A stretch of DNA of 64,000 nt from Pratylenchus scribneri (Eukaryota; Nematoda; Chromadorea; Rhabditida; Pratylenchidae): assembly GCA_030063045.1 (NCBI GenBank), contig JAQSEB010000002.1, forward strand, positions 1,364,001 through 1,428,000. The letters are read 5' to 3'. Under the pieces are notes generated by a model. That model was not told the DNA's origin and did no database searches. It saw only the letters and a program-made list of their open reading frames with translations. The translations under genes and the position numbers were made by a program. Below, one piece after another: positions 32,447 to 44,036 of the stretch (position 1 is its first letter; each line of letters starts with the position of its first letter).

Positions 32447-34069
32447 TGGGCCAAAAAGATGGATTTGGCCAAATGAATTTGTGGGAGAATAGGGTGGATT
32501 GGGTTGATATTACTGTTGGCATTGGCAGTCATCCCCAATCCATCGTTGATCCAATAAATTGATTGGTGAGCGGGGCTTCGATGGCTTCTGTGATCGGCGG
32601 ACAACAAATCAAAAATTGTAGTAAATATGGTAAATACTATAACTATAGGAGAAGAAATATTTGGTGAATAAAATAATTTAATTAAAGTCCAGAGGGTATT
32701 TTGTACAAAAAACATTTAAAAAAAGATTAAAGAAAAGGGGAATTGCTTTGATTTAATGTGAACAGGAATACTGTATTCCAAATCTGTGGCTTTGGTTGTA
32801 TTCTGGGGAAAATAACATTTATGAAAAGAGAAACAAACAATTAATTTTGCCTCCAAACAATGTGCCTGTTTCGCGAACTTTTTCAAGAATGAACTCAGGA
32901 AAACACAAAAAATCAGAATTCTTTCCGGAAAACACAAACAAATCAGAATTCTTTCCGGAAAACACAAACAAATCAGAATTCTTTCCGGAAAACACAAAAA
33001 ATCAGAATTCTTTCCGGAAAACACAAACAAATCAGAATTCTTTCCGGAAAACACAAACAAATCATAATTCTTTCCGGAAAACACAAAAAATCAGAATTCT
33101 TTCCGGAAAACACAAAAAATCAGAATTCTTTCCGGAAAACACAAAAATCAGAATTCTTTCCGGAAAACACAAAAAAATCAGAATTCTTTCCGGAAAACAC
33201 AAAGAATCAGAATTCTTTCCGGAAAACACAAAAAACCAGAATTCTTTCCGGAAAACACAAAAAATCAGAATTCTTTCCGGAAAACACAAACAAATCAGAA
33301 TTCTTTCCGGAAAACACAAAAATCAGAATTCTTTCCGGAAAACACAAAAAATCAGAATTCTTTCCGGAAAACACAAAAAACCAGAATTCTTTCCGGAAAA
33401 TTATTTCATTGAACAAAAAAAAAGTTAATATTATATTATAATTTATAAATCAAAATTATGGGCTTTATAATTTCATAGAAGAATTCTCAAAAAGACCAAC
33501 TAATTTTTGATTAACAAAATAAATAAAACTAAAAAATATATAAAAATAATCACAAAATATATTCCCATCATTCAAAATCATCATAAATCGTCATGATGCC
33601 CTTGGCAAAGGCCAATCATTTGGAGCATTGATTCAATTGTGTTCGCCTCCTTCCTAAATTCCTTTGTGTTGGCCCCATTTGTTGGTGCCTTTGGTTTTGG
33701 TCCAATTTTCCTGCAATCAAATAATTATTGATGTCCGGCCGTGCCAACATTCCATTTTATTACTGTCAATGACAATAATGCCTAAGGCATTTCCTATTCA
33801 TCCTACTGTAGCTGTACCCACACTTTCCCATCACCTTCTTATCAATCAAATATTGCCCCAATCTGCTTTTTTAAAATCGCTATTTTTTTCACTAAATGAT
33901 TCACTTTTTCAACGTTCTAATATCATATTTTTCTACACAACAGATAATTAAATAATTAAGGTCTTCCTCTAAAATCTTAATCCGTATTTTGCCCTCGTCG
34001 AAGGCCCCTGCAGAGAGCTTAGGCCCACTCTCGCCCAAAATAACTTTAGCCTTAGATTAGTACTAATAA
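32447..34069. other. Gene-poor stretch holding a minisatellite
   Basis: No gene recognised besides the tandem array at 32895-33401. The long open frames over the array are products of the repeat. The stretch 33420-34069 is AT-rich with no clear coding signal. Confidence 0.5.
32895..33401 (+). repeat. 17-copy minisatellite with palindromic core
   Basis: Seventeen copies of a 28-33 bp unit, AATCAGAATTCTTTCCGGAA followed by AACACAAA and a variable A/C run. Every copy contains the palindrome TTTCCGGAAA, and nearly every copy also has GAATTC. Length changes fall only in the A-rich spacer. Long frames are open on both strands (about 210 residues on plus, 85-122 on minus) because the unit has few stops. 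Confidence 0.97.
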
Positions 34070-35745
34070 TTACCCTTCTGTTTGCTGCAAAAATGAGCCA
34101 ATTTGGAGATTATTTTTATTGGCCATCATTGTCTCCTCCTCTTCCCCTTCATCATCACGTGAAAATGCCATCAATTCATCCGTTGGCCCATTTTCCTTCT
34201 CCACTTTCGCCGTTGGCGGGGTCACAGCAATCTTCAAATGGAATCCTTTTGCACCGGATGGTCCATTTTTCTCCGTAAATTTCACATTTGCCGGAAATAC
34301 CGCCTGTGCCAATGTCAATCCGTCCTGCAAACTTTGAATGAAATCGGTCACACCGCCCAGAATTCCACCGCTGCCCAAATGTTTTTGCTTGTCAAAATTG
34401 TCATCATACCTGTGGATTTGTGTTTGATTTGTACCAATTCCCTCTAAACCAACATATCATAATAATCCAATGCTTCCATTGGTTCATCCGCCGGCATTTC
34501 GCCGCCATTCTTTTTCCTCTTCATTTCCATTGTTGTTGTTGTTGTCATTTGTACCATTTTCTCTTTATTTTCCTTCTCCGCCTCCAAACGTGCCCGGATC
34601 CGTTCATTCTGAATGGCCAAATTTTAAGTTAATATTGCCGAAGTGCTCACAAATTGGAGTAATCTGTGGGATTTTTGCATGCCAATTGGTCTCATTGATG
34701 TTTGGCTGTTCATCATCAATTTTGGCATATCCACTGGCTGATCAGTGGTTGTCGTCGTTGCCGACGTCCAATTTTCCTCCTCTTCTTCCTTTTCGGCAAT
34801 CTGTAATTGGGAATTTGGGTTTTAAATAGGTAAATTCCCAATCAATAACCATGGTTGTTATTTTGGCCATTTCTGTGGTTGTTGGTGGAATTGAATTGGG
34901 CAAAAATGTTCGTCCTTTTTTGCCCAAAACCGCATATGAATTCACATTTTTGGCATTTTGCGATATTGACGTTGCCATTCTTCTTTGGAAAAATGGCTGA
35001 AAGAATTGGAATATTCAAATTATTTTTGGGGAAATTATACATGGAATGGTGGATGATGGTCTAATGGAAATCGGGAATTGGCCAACCATTCCTTTGGCAC
35101 TTCCCTCCTTGCCCTCAATTCATTCCCCTGTTTGCCTATGGCCAAATCAATTGGACAAATTTGGAGCCACCATCGTCGATCCCTGTAAATGTTCCCAATC
35201 CAATTATTCCCTAATTTCCCCATTCCAACCCATTTTCCGAAATTGCCTGCCAACGGCGAATAATCTGGGCGGATGAGCTGAATGAGGAGGCGCGACGGAA
35301 ATCATTGATGAATTTTGTTTCGATGCAATCATTCGGTCGAATTTGGATGAATTCACTTCGACAACACAAAAATTGCCACATTTCCCCGCTAGTTTCCCTT
35401 TCCTCAATTTGAACGCCAACGGTATACTGGAATTTGTTCAAAATCATTGTTTTTTGCCCCAATTTTCATTGCCTGATCACTGCCACAACTCAAATAAACG
35501 TCGGCACCGGCACCAAAGCTGGCCATTTCGGTGCTTTCACATTTTTCCTCCAAAAACAATGTCCCGTGGAATTTTGAGCAGCCAAATTTGTAGAAACGTT
35601 CGGTGCCATCAAAAGCGGAACTGAACCGGGAGAGGTAATGTCCTTCCGGGCATTGGAACCGGGTGGAGCCAATTCCGCCGTGGGCAACATTGAAAAATTG
35701 AAAGAAAAGTGGGAAAATGAGAGGAAGGCAAAAAGAAGAAAACAT
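34070..35745 (-). CDS. Secreted dermatopontin-like protein with charged C-terminal extension
   Basis: The ATG at 35745 starts a signal peptide ([21 protein letters not shown]). Spliced exons give [51 protein letters not shown] and [16 protein letters not shown]. These resemble the repeated block of dermatopontin, an extracellular matrix protein, whose repeats run F-x-C-P-x-G, S-x-F, D-R-x-W-x-F-x-C (compare REWQFYCCR and RDRQWKFIMCR). The C-terminal half is unlike dermatopontin: after HHPPFHPFFQRR it has an acidic and Thr-rich stretch, a short helix ([18 protein letters not shown]) and [19 protein letters not shown], ending [12 protein letters not shown]. The two halves join in frame through a GTATAA donor and a TTTCTTTCAG acceptor (about 34996-35040). 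Two adjacent genes remain possible. Confidence 0.5.
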
Positions 35746-37800
35746 TGGCAAAATTTAAAGAATATTTTTGAGTGGATGGGCCATTATGAATTAAATTTGT
35801 GGACATTGCCAAGTGGAATTGAATGAGGATGGCATTGTTATTAGGGAGGAGGGGGTTTTGAAGGGGAAATTGTGGATTAGAAGCGACAAAATTGTGAGTC
35901 GATGGATTATTAGAGGGGTGAAGAAGTTCTTCCCTTTTTGGGGTGAGCCGACACTTCAATTCACCTGCGCAAAAGCCGACCACGCAATCCAATCGCGCGG
36001 TATCCACAGCCCCAATCAATCCCCTTTTCCCCCTTTGGCGCCATTTCAACCACCAAAATCCCATTTTCCTTCAATTTTTCCCTTTTCCACCCATCCGATC
36101 AACTCGATTGCTGCTCATAACCCTTTTCGGGTGCACAATTTGGAGGAGAATTTGAGTATGGAAGATAGAGAGCATTTTGGTGGTCCGGATTTCACATCCA
36201 ATTTTGAATTGCAAAAAGTGAACAAATTAAATTCTCTATTAGAAGTCCCGAGGCTTATAAATTTCAAATACCCTTTGCTGCTAAAATAATGGCTTTACTG
36301 ATTTTTGGTGTCAAAAAAATGTTTATTTTGGCTTAAATGATCTAAAATTTAGCTATTTTTGAAAACAACTCCCAAAAGGGGCTTCTTCTAATAGAGGAGG
36401 ATCTCAAAATAGAGAGAAGTGTTTTAATAGAGAATTTACGGTATTTTTGAATGATTCAATTCCCTCAAATGTCATCATTCATTCAGTCCATTTCATCAAT
36501 TTATTCGTCTGTTTCTATCTTTTAATCGTCGTTTTTTTTAATTCTGCAAATTCATTCGCTCACCAATTCCAATTTTAAACCTTTTGGGACTTCCATTCTC
36601 GTCAAAACAAAACAAACAAAGAATAAAAAAATTATAAATGAATGAATGTAAATTGTAGTCATCCTCCATTCCCTCATATTCCCCGTCAATTTATTTAATG
36701 AGGCACCCCCATTCCCCCCTCACTCAAGTCCATCCGGAATTTGCTCCCCCACCGCCCGTAGGGCATTCGGAAATGATGATGACGTGCTTTTGTATAAATA
36801 ATATTGGCCACAACGATCTTGTTTGATGAACAAAACGATGATTAAAAGAAAGTGAAGGAGGGAAAATTGCCTTTGGCCAATTTGATAAAATGGAGGAAAT
36901 GCCTGAGGCGAAGATTTGGGAAGAATTGGCCAAAAATGGGAGGTGGAGGGGGCCAAATTGGGATTTTTGGTTGAGAGGGGAGGATTATGGAGGCAAAAGT
37001 CGAAAAGATTTGATTAAATTAGGAGGCCAAAAACGATGAACTCTGCTGAAGTGGGGTCGAAAATGAGGACAACAACTTGCCTCGAGGACCCCTCAATTGC
37101 ATCCAAATTTGGCTCCATTTTCTTCGTTGTTGGACATTTCCCAAAATCATTTGGTGAATATTTTTGAGAATGCTAATTTCATTTCCATATTTTTTCCGTT
37201 TTATATTTTTCGTTGCCCTCATTTTTCATTTCAATTTCAATTTTTCCAAAAATTATTATGCAAAAAACCACTTTTTTGGCACACGTGCGCATTATCCAAA
37301 ATGGGGGCGTGGCTAAAATGGAATTGTGAAGGGAATTTAGCCTCCCTTCGAACGATGGACGCCAAAGGCCATTTCCGGAATTTGTCCTTTTTCATTCGAA
37401 AATTTGTTGATAAAAGCTATTACCACATTTTGGGTGGAGGAAGGGATTATTCAATTCGCGCACAGACAGCCACCCGACGCATCCTTGGCCACCAAAACTA
37501 TTCCGGGAATGGCAATAAAAAATACGAGGAAAAAAACATATTTTCATTCAGCCAATTCAGCAAACACGCAAAAGGAAAAATTAGCTTTGTTTGGGACGTC
37601 AAAAAATTGGAAAAAGGAAAGGCAAGGACAAATGAAGATTCCAACAAACATCCGCAATTCCCATTCCTTTATTTCCTCCAACAAATTCATTCATAATTAA
37701 AATTGTATTTTTTGCTTGTTTTTTGATCATTTCCTTCTCTGTTTAGGGCCATAAATTTATACTCATTTTAAAGATTTTTCTCTAAGGATTTAGCATCAAA
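35746..37800. other. Intergenic region with a MITE-like element
   Basis: About 2 kb upstream of pdf-2 and of the divergent dermatopontin-like gene. Several open frames occur on both strands, but they are hydrophobic or low-complexity and I recognise no family. A short plus-strand frame at 36891-37039 (MEEMPEAKIWEELAKNG) is noted without support. A 211-bp element with 14-bp inverted ends lies at 36228-36438. Confidence 0.45.
36228..36438. mobile_element. MITE-like element with 14-bp terminal inverted repeats
   Basis: TAAATTCTCTATTA at 36228-36241 is repeated perfectly inverted as TAATAGAGAATTTA at 36425-36438. The 183 bases between have no coding potential. A clear target-site duplication is not visible. 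Internal sequence (GGGGCTTCTTCTAATAGAGG) has weak echoes near 44960-45010 in the Wnt intron, suggesting a dispersed family. Confidence 0.5.
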
Positions 37801-38266
37801 ATGTCTTCCTATTTATCCCTCATTTTCGCAATATTCATTTCCATTTTGGCATTGACATCAAAAATTTTGCCGGGATACAATTCAGTGGAAGCAATTCCAA
37901 TCAATCAATTGGTTTGGACCAAAACCCAAAAATGCCATTTATTTATTTAATCCCCCGCAGAGGGCCGCATATCCACCAATTAGTGATGAATGGTTACGGA
38001 CATTGCTTGGATTGGAAGATGAAGATGAACAACTACAACCAACAAGAAGGGGTTTACTGTTGATTCATCAACCAATGAATGTTTTGGGAGACGGAGAGGT
38101 GAGAAAATTGGAAGAAAACACCGGAAGAATTATCTATTTTTAGGCTTCAAATTCACAAACTGGTTCTGCCCATATTTTTGTGGCCAAAAGGAAAAATGCG
38201 GAATTGGTCAATCATATTTTAAAGAATTTTGCCTCATTGAATCGACTTGGTGATGCCGGAAAATGA
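37801..38266 (+). CDS. pdf-2: PDF-2-type neuropeptide precursor
   Basis: Precursor of a pigment-dispersing-factor peptide, the ligand of a class B GPCR that controls locomotion and rhythms in nematodes. Three exons encode about 120 residues: a signal peptide (MSSYLSLIFAIFISILALTS), a propeptide with EDEDEQLQPTRRG, and a C-terminal peptide released after KRK. The peptide begins NAELVNHILKNFASLNRL and ends GDAGK, so the Gly gives C-terminal amidation after removal of Lys. It matches C. elegans PDF-2 (NNAEVVNHILKNFGALDRL...) nearly residue for residue and differs from the PDF-1 pattern (SNAELINGL). Only one PDF copy is encoded. Confidence 0.93.
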
Positions 38267-39103
38267 TATTAAAAACAATGAGTGAATTGATATGCAAATG
38301 AGAGCAAAAAGGAAGATTTCATGTTCATCATTAATTCATTGTATTTTCCACAATAATAAAGAACGAACATGGAAATGTCCATATAAAATTGATTCCACTA
38401 ATTAATTGTATTTAATTAAATTGTTTTATTTTATATTGAGAATTCTTATGGATGAAATTGTTAATTAAAATTTACATACATCATTGCGAGAAACCAATTC
38501 CCCGCTCCGCAATTCATTCAACTTTCAATCAATAATGATCTGTATACGGTAAAGGAAAAATAAAATTTTGGATGATTTGCCAAGGATAAAATGTCTAAAA
38601 TTTTTTTTCTTTTTTTTTTATTTTTATTTTTTTCATCTTTTTTAGTTTTTTTTTTTCATACCAACACCTTCTTGGATTGGATAGGACCGACCTCACCTTC
38701 TTATTCTTACGTATACCTACCCTGTATTTTGTCCATGCCGGATTCCGGGGCCTAAATCTAATTCAATTGTTGCCGTTTTATAGGCGGGATAGGTGATAGG
38801 AAATGGGGAATGTTTAGCCATAAAAATTTTATGGGTTTTTGTGGGATTTTGGTGCCATTTTAATGGGGAATGGTAACAATAAATAACAATTGAAACAAAA
38901 ATCCATGTTTTATGGGAAATAAGGCATTGATTTATAGGGAAATGCCTCAATTGAAAAAGGCACCTGCAGTTGCCCATGCCCATTTATTGTATAAAATATA
39001 AAACCCTTTGCCCTAGAAATTTTGTCACTTTTTTAAATTATATTTTTCAAAATTATTTCATTTAGATTTGTGATTGATAAGTGAATAATTAAAGTAGCAG
39101 CAG
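38267..39103. other. Intergenic, T-rich tracts
   Basis: AT-rich with long T tracts near 38600-38660 and no recognisable gene. An AATAAA near 38356 could serve pdf-2. Confidence 0.5.
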
Positions 39104-42100
39104 ATGGCTGGAGCAAGTTCAAGTTCTAAAGCGATTAACAATGAAGTTTTGAATGAATGTAATGCTTTTTTTTAATATAGAATTCGAACAATTTAATTTA
39201 TATTTTAGTTACATTTTTTGAATGGATCACAGAGGAGATTAATGAGTTGAAGCAGAGTGATTTTACGATGTTGGAGGCAGAAGCATTGAAGCGGGTGGCT
39301 TTGAAGGTGGCAAATTTTATGCAGGAGAAATACGCGGATTTAAACGAAGGTTAAAATAAAATAATTAATATTTCCGCAAAATCAATTTAAAGTTGGCGAC
39401 ATTCCATTGGTGCTTGATGCACACATTAAATCAATTTATGCAAACCCCGTCGAATCAACACGCGATTTTATATTTATCAACCATCAAGTGAAGAAATTAT
39501 TAGTGAAGCTGGTCAATTGGAAAAAAGGTTTAAAATATTTAAATTTAATTAAAATTAACTATTAATAAAGAGCATCAAGCAAAGAAAAAAACACAGAAGA
39601 ATCAGCAGCAAGAACAGAAACCAATTTTGAATTCGGCACCTCTTCAGGTTTTGGATAATATTTTTGTAAATTTAATTATTCAATTTTTTAAGAATTCGAC
39701 TGAAACTCGGCAACAAATTTCTTCGGTGGTTGCTCCATTATTTATTGGTCTTGATTCGGACGAGGATGAATCTCCAATTGAAGAAAATCGGATGGATATT
39801 GCAAAGAATGGGTCGTCATCATCATCTTCGAATGGAACCAATTCGACGAGAAAGCAACCAAAATCCACCGCCGAAACAATCAACCAAAATGGGCCTAAAC
39901 GAGGGAATGGAGTCAAAATTGCGCAACAAAGAGTGAATCAGCCGGCATCAAAACCGATCAACAAATCAGCAGCACCACCAGCTCCGATAACAGTTGAAGA
40001 AGAGCCGAAAAGACAACAAAATTTGGTTGAGGTTAAGAAGGAAATTATTGCGGAAGAGGAACCACCAACAGAACATCAACAAAATAATTCGGCAGAAGCA
40101 GAACAGAATGATGGGAATGAGGAAAATATGGATGATGGGGCAAATCGATATATGCGAAGCAGCCTTCAAGAGGAATGTCTGGAAAATCTTTTCTCGAAGG
40201 ATTCACCGGAAGACGTTTCATTGATGAACGAAAAGGAACAACAACAAATTAGTGGGAATAATGTGAAGGAGGAAATAATGAGCGAGGAACACGATGATGG
40301 AACAACAACAAATTGCGGGGATGAGTACGAAAGTGAAGATGGTGATGATGAAGGAGGAGGAGAAAATAAGGGAATGGACATTGATGATCGAGGGACAATT
40401 ATTGGAGGCACAAATGGAACGGATGTCCAACAACATTCAATCTCTCCTCCCAATTCGGTGAATGCTTCATTACCCGATGACATCCAGATGAATGGAAATG
40501 ACAATGAATTATTGATTGGGTCGACCTCCAAAAATTCGCCACAAAAAATTCGTCAACTTCCAAAACAAGAAGGTAAAAAATTGAATAAATTACCAAATTA
40601 AAATGCAAATTTAGCGGTCAATGTTCTGGAGAAAATCCATGGCAAAATTAATATTGATATGGAAATTGACCGATGCAAGCAGAGAAAACGCCGATTAATT
40701 GGTAAATTAATTAATTTATAAATTTCAAAAATAATATAAATTAAGATGAGTCAACGGAACAACAAATGGATGAGGATTTTAGTAGTTCGTCAACAACAAA
40801 TGAAGAATATAGGTTCAAAATAATTTAATTTTTTAAATATTATTTAAATTATTTAAGCGATTTCTCTCATATTCAATCGACCTCAACATCGGCGCCGGCG
40901 GCCAATCTTCCATGGCACAAAAATGCTAAATCTCAATTCCAACAATGTTTTGCGCCCCAGCCGCCGGCACCAAAATTGAACAATGTTGCCAAACCACCAT
41001 TGAAATATTCGGACAAAATTAAGAAGGCAAAATAATGTTTCGTAATTTTAATTAAAAATTTCACAATTTTTAGAAACTCCGGGTCGATTATGAAAATGAG
41101 CAGAAAGGTTTTAATGAAATACAAAATTAATTAAATTTTTAAATTAATTTTTAGCAAAGAAGAAGGCCGCGCGAAAGACTATGAAGGTAAGAAAATATTT
41201 TTATAATTAAAATATTGGAATTTTATTAATTTAAGGTTCGATTCTCCAAGGACAAACCAGTGGAGCACACTTTCGAAATTGAGGAGGGAAACAAATTCGT
41301 AAGTTTTTCCCTAACCCCACCCAAATTCATTTAAATTTAATAATTTTAGTTTTCTTACAAGGATGGTTCTCCCACCAGTCGAAAATATGTGCAACGGACC
41401 CAAAAGTTCATCAACTTCAACATTGTCTCCAACCATCAGCAACATCAATTGAGTGGACGCCAATTGACCTTCCAAATGCAGACGGACATCAAATCTATGA
41501 TTGAGGCAATCAGCCAGCGGGATGCCGACGTCCGTGAACAACAAGACCGCCAGAACAATCATGAGCCCATTTGGGATGAATATTTGGTGCGAACAACTCG
41601 TCTTCTCATTACGGATTCGGTGTTGGCCAAATTGGACGAAAATTCATTCCGAAATATGCAAATCCTCAAACTGAATGGTCAAAAGAATTTCAAGTTAGTT
41701 TTTGGTTTAATAATTAATTTTAATTATTATTATTAGAATATTCGTCGACGTGCTGGGCCAACAATTGGATTACATCAGGAATAAAAAGAATTTGCCGGCC
41801 ATGCTATTTTCCTAGTCAGTTTATTTTTGAATTAATCCAATTTTAAATTTGTTTTTTAGCATTTTCATTTTGGATGGATTCGACGCGGTCAATGAGGAGA
41901 AAATGTTCGATCCTCAAAAATTGATTGAAATGAGGAAATTCTTTGTGGACAAATTGGCCCCCGAACAATTGCCAACGGAAGATGGCGTTTATCGTTATGC
42001 CGTCCCTCAATTCGTTCTGATCACAATCCCACCAATGGTTTTCATTTTCCATTTAATAAAATAATTATTCCCAAAATTTAAGGCCGACCCTAATGAAAAG

Positions 42101-42622
42101 AAAATCCAGGACTACAATAATGCATTGAGACAATTTGCACAGGAAAATAATGGGTAAGTGAATGGAAAATTTAAATTAAAATAGCCCAAAGAAAATAATA
42201 AATAATTTTTAAACACAAAATGTTAAAATAATTCCACGAGATAACTTCCAGTTTTAGTCGATAGGGTTAGTTGACGGACTTTTAAGTCCTGCAGGAGTCG
42301 CTGGTTCGATTCCCGTCAGAATCAAATGATTTAATTTGAATTTTTTTTATTAAAAAATTCCCCACAATTTTTTTTTTTGGTCATGGGATTCAATTTTAAA
42401 ATATTTATTTCCCAAGAAAAAATATTTAAAAATAACATATAATAAATATTATTAAAAATTGAAATACATAAAATTTTTATTTGAATATTTTGCAGGGATT
42501 TTCTGCTGTTGGATTGGGCCAAACAAATCGAAAAAATGTCTGATCACGATGCGAAGATCGCTGAATTGATTGTCCGGGAATTGGTAAAAATGCTCGGGGA
42601 ATTTGGAGTTTTGGTCAGATAA
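39104..42622 (+). CDS. Large acidic protein with possible SGNH-like C-terminal domain and RVxF motif
   Basis: Not assigned to a named family. About 14 exons, roughly 800 residues. The N-terminus (FTFFEWITEEINELKQSDFT, AEALKRVALKVANFMQEKYA) is helical. The large exon at 39690-40573 encodes a Ser/Asp/Glu-rich disordered stretch. A basic block follows with AKKKAARKTMKVRFSKDKPV, holding a KVRF motif of the PP1-docking RVxF type. The C-terminal part is globular: NMQILKLNGQKNF, KIFVDVLGQQLDYIRNKKNL, FILDGFDAVNEEKMFDPQKL, YAVPQFVLITIPPM and NGDFLLLDWAKQIEKMSDHD, then IAELIVRELVKM. The alternation of strands and helices, with a D near FLLLDWA and an H near SDHD, could fit an SGNH/GDSL hydrolase-like fold, but the catalytic Ser block is not evident. 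One intron holds a tRNA-like element. It could be two genes, though frames join throughout. Confidence 0.6.
42251..42323 (+). tRNA. tRNA-like element in intron (pseudogene likely)
   Basis: Plus-strand sequence with GGACTTTTAAGTCC resembling an anticodon stem-loop, a B-box-like GGTTCGATTCC, and ends (GTTTTAG, CAGAATC) that pair in five of seven positions. The anticodon loop is too short for a normal tRNA, so it is probably degenerate. Sense orientation within the host intron. Confidence 0.4.
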
Positions 42623-42929
42623 AGAAGAGAAAGGAAGAGAAATCACAAATTTATTATTATTGTTTTTTAATACCCTTGTTGTTTGTTTTTGGTGAAATTC
42701 ACCATTCTCTTCCCAAAAATTTGATTATGATTTTATTATTCAACCATCCATCAAACAATTCACAATTCATTTATTATTGTTTAAATAAACTGCCGGACAC
42801 TTTATAATCTCATCTTTCATCATTGTTCTCTTTTGAGTCAGTGCAAAACATTTTATGGTCAAAAATGCTTTATTATTATATGAATTGAATTTGAATAAAA
42901 TTAAAAAACAAAATTATTTTCAATTTTAT
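42623..42929. other. Convergent 3' flank region
   Basis: About 307 AT-rich bases between the convergent stops of the acidic-protein gene and the ground-like gene. No gene or repeat is seen. Confidence 0.5.
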
Positions 42930-43626
42930 TTATTCGATCAAAGCCATTGCGGAGCACCAAAGTGTTCGTTCTTGTTGACGAACATTGCAAAATGATTGGC
43001 CATTGGTACTCAATTTGATTCCATCCGGCAGCACATTTTCCCCTTCTCCAAGGTCCTTCGATTTTGCACAAGTTACCAAGAATTTTTGGTCGGCAATTTC
43101 ACTTAGAAGGACACTTTGGATTGAGTGGACCGAAGCATACGGATCATCGGGAATGATAGCCTAAATTGCGGGATTTAAATAGAAAAGGGGGAAGAGGATT
43201 GGAACTTGACGAATAAACGGTGCCCATTCCGTCTTTGGGCACGGGATTGAGCCATCATTTATGATTTGCGGCAATTCTTCGCCAATTCCCTCAAATGTTT
43301 CATTGGTAGTCTAATAAAGAGAACATTTTTGTATACGAAAATGCCAAATGCCCCACTTCTCTTTTGTTTCGCCAGTATTTGCGCAAACTGGCCGAAGAGA
43401 ACATCCGGTGCCGTCGAGCGGCCAAACAACCGCCTCCACAACTTGGCGGTGGTGGAGGCGGAGGACAGGGACAGCAAGTGGGCGGGGGAGGGGCCGGTGG
43501 GGCACACGGACAACACATTGGGGGAGGTGGGGCCGGTGCCGGTGGAAGGCCACAACCCAAGGAGAGGACGGCCAAAAGAGAAATACAAAATGCTTGACAA
43601 ATGAGGTGGCTGGACAATTTGGACAT
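42930..43626 (-). CDS. Ground-like domain secreted protein
   Basis: Member of the nematode hedgehog-related ground-like (Grl) family of secreted cuticle-associated proteins. Three exons join in phase. The ATG at 43626 gives a signal peptide (MSKLSSHLICQAFCISLLAV). A Pro/Cys-rich spacer follows (PPPPMCCPCAPPAPPPPTCC, PSCGGGC), typical of Grl proteins. The C-terminal domain runs TTNETFEGIGEELPQII, SIQSVLLSEIADQKFLVTCA, NGQSFCNVRQQERTLWC and SAMALIE, with Cys spacing like the Grl consensus (V-x-C-S ... F-C-x-V ... C). The mature protein has no catalytic hedgehog-type domain. About 200 residues. It lies about 410 bases downstream of the Wnt gene on the same strand. Confidence 0.75.
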
Positions 43627-44036
43627 TTTTGGGTGAATTTTTGTGTAAATTTGTAATGGAAGAATGAAATGTCGTAGGAGGCAGAATGCGCCTTAAATGG
43701 ACGACCCTTTGGTCCGGTCCGAGATGAAGGCTAACCACACAAGAACAAGAACTTGTCCAGAGCACGGAAAATGGCTAATGGAATAAAAATAAAATGAGGG
43801 GATTTTGGGGGATGAAGATGCGCCTTTTTGGGAGGGATGCGCCTCTTTGGACGGATTAACTGCCGTCAACCATAATATTAAATAAAATGAAAGGAGAATT
43901 GGATTAATTTTGCTGAGAAAATCCGGGAAAGTGCCCTCCAAATTATGTGGAAAAGTGCAAAGGGCACAAATAATGGAAATGAAAAGTCAAAAGTGAAAAT
44001 GAAAACATGAATTTATTTTTATATTCATCATTAAAT
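43627..44036. other. Intergenic gap between Wnt and ground-like genes
   Basis: No coding region recognised; contains the Wnt 3' flank and the ground-like gene upstream region. Confidence 0.5.

Noticed and set aside
32796..33428. 210-residue plus-strand frame and matching minus-strand frames
   Set aside because: They are products of translating the 28-33 bp minisatellite; both strands are open for the same reason.
36891..37039. Plus-strand frame with MEEMPEAKIWEELAKNG
   Set aside because: About 49 residues with no upstream exon, signal peptide or similarity that I can support.
37097..37696. 199-residue plus-strand frame upstream of pdf-2
   Set aside because: Phe/Ser/His-rich, no signal or family motif, and overlapped by another frame of similar quality.
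43364..43597. Gly-rich plus-strand frame over the ground-like gene
   Set aside because: It is the antisense of the Pro/Cys-rich coding exon of the ground-like gene.
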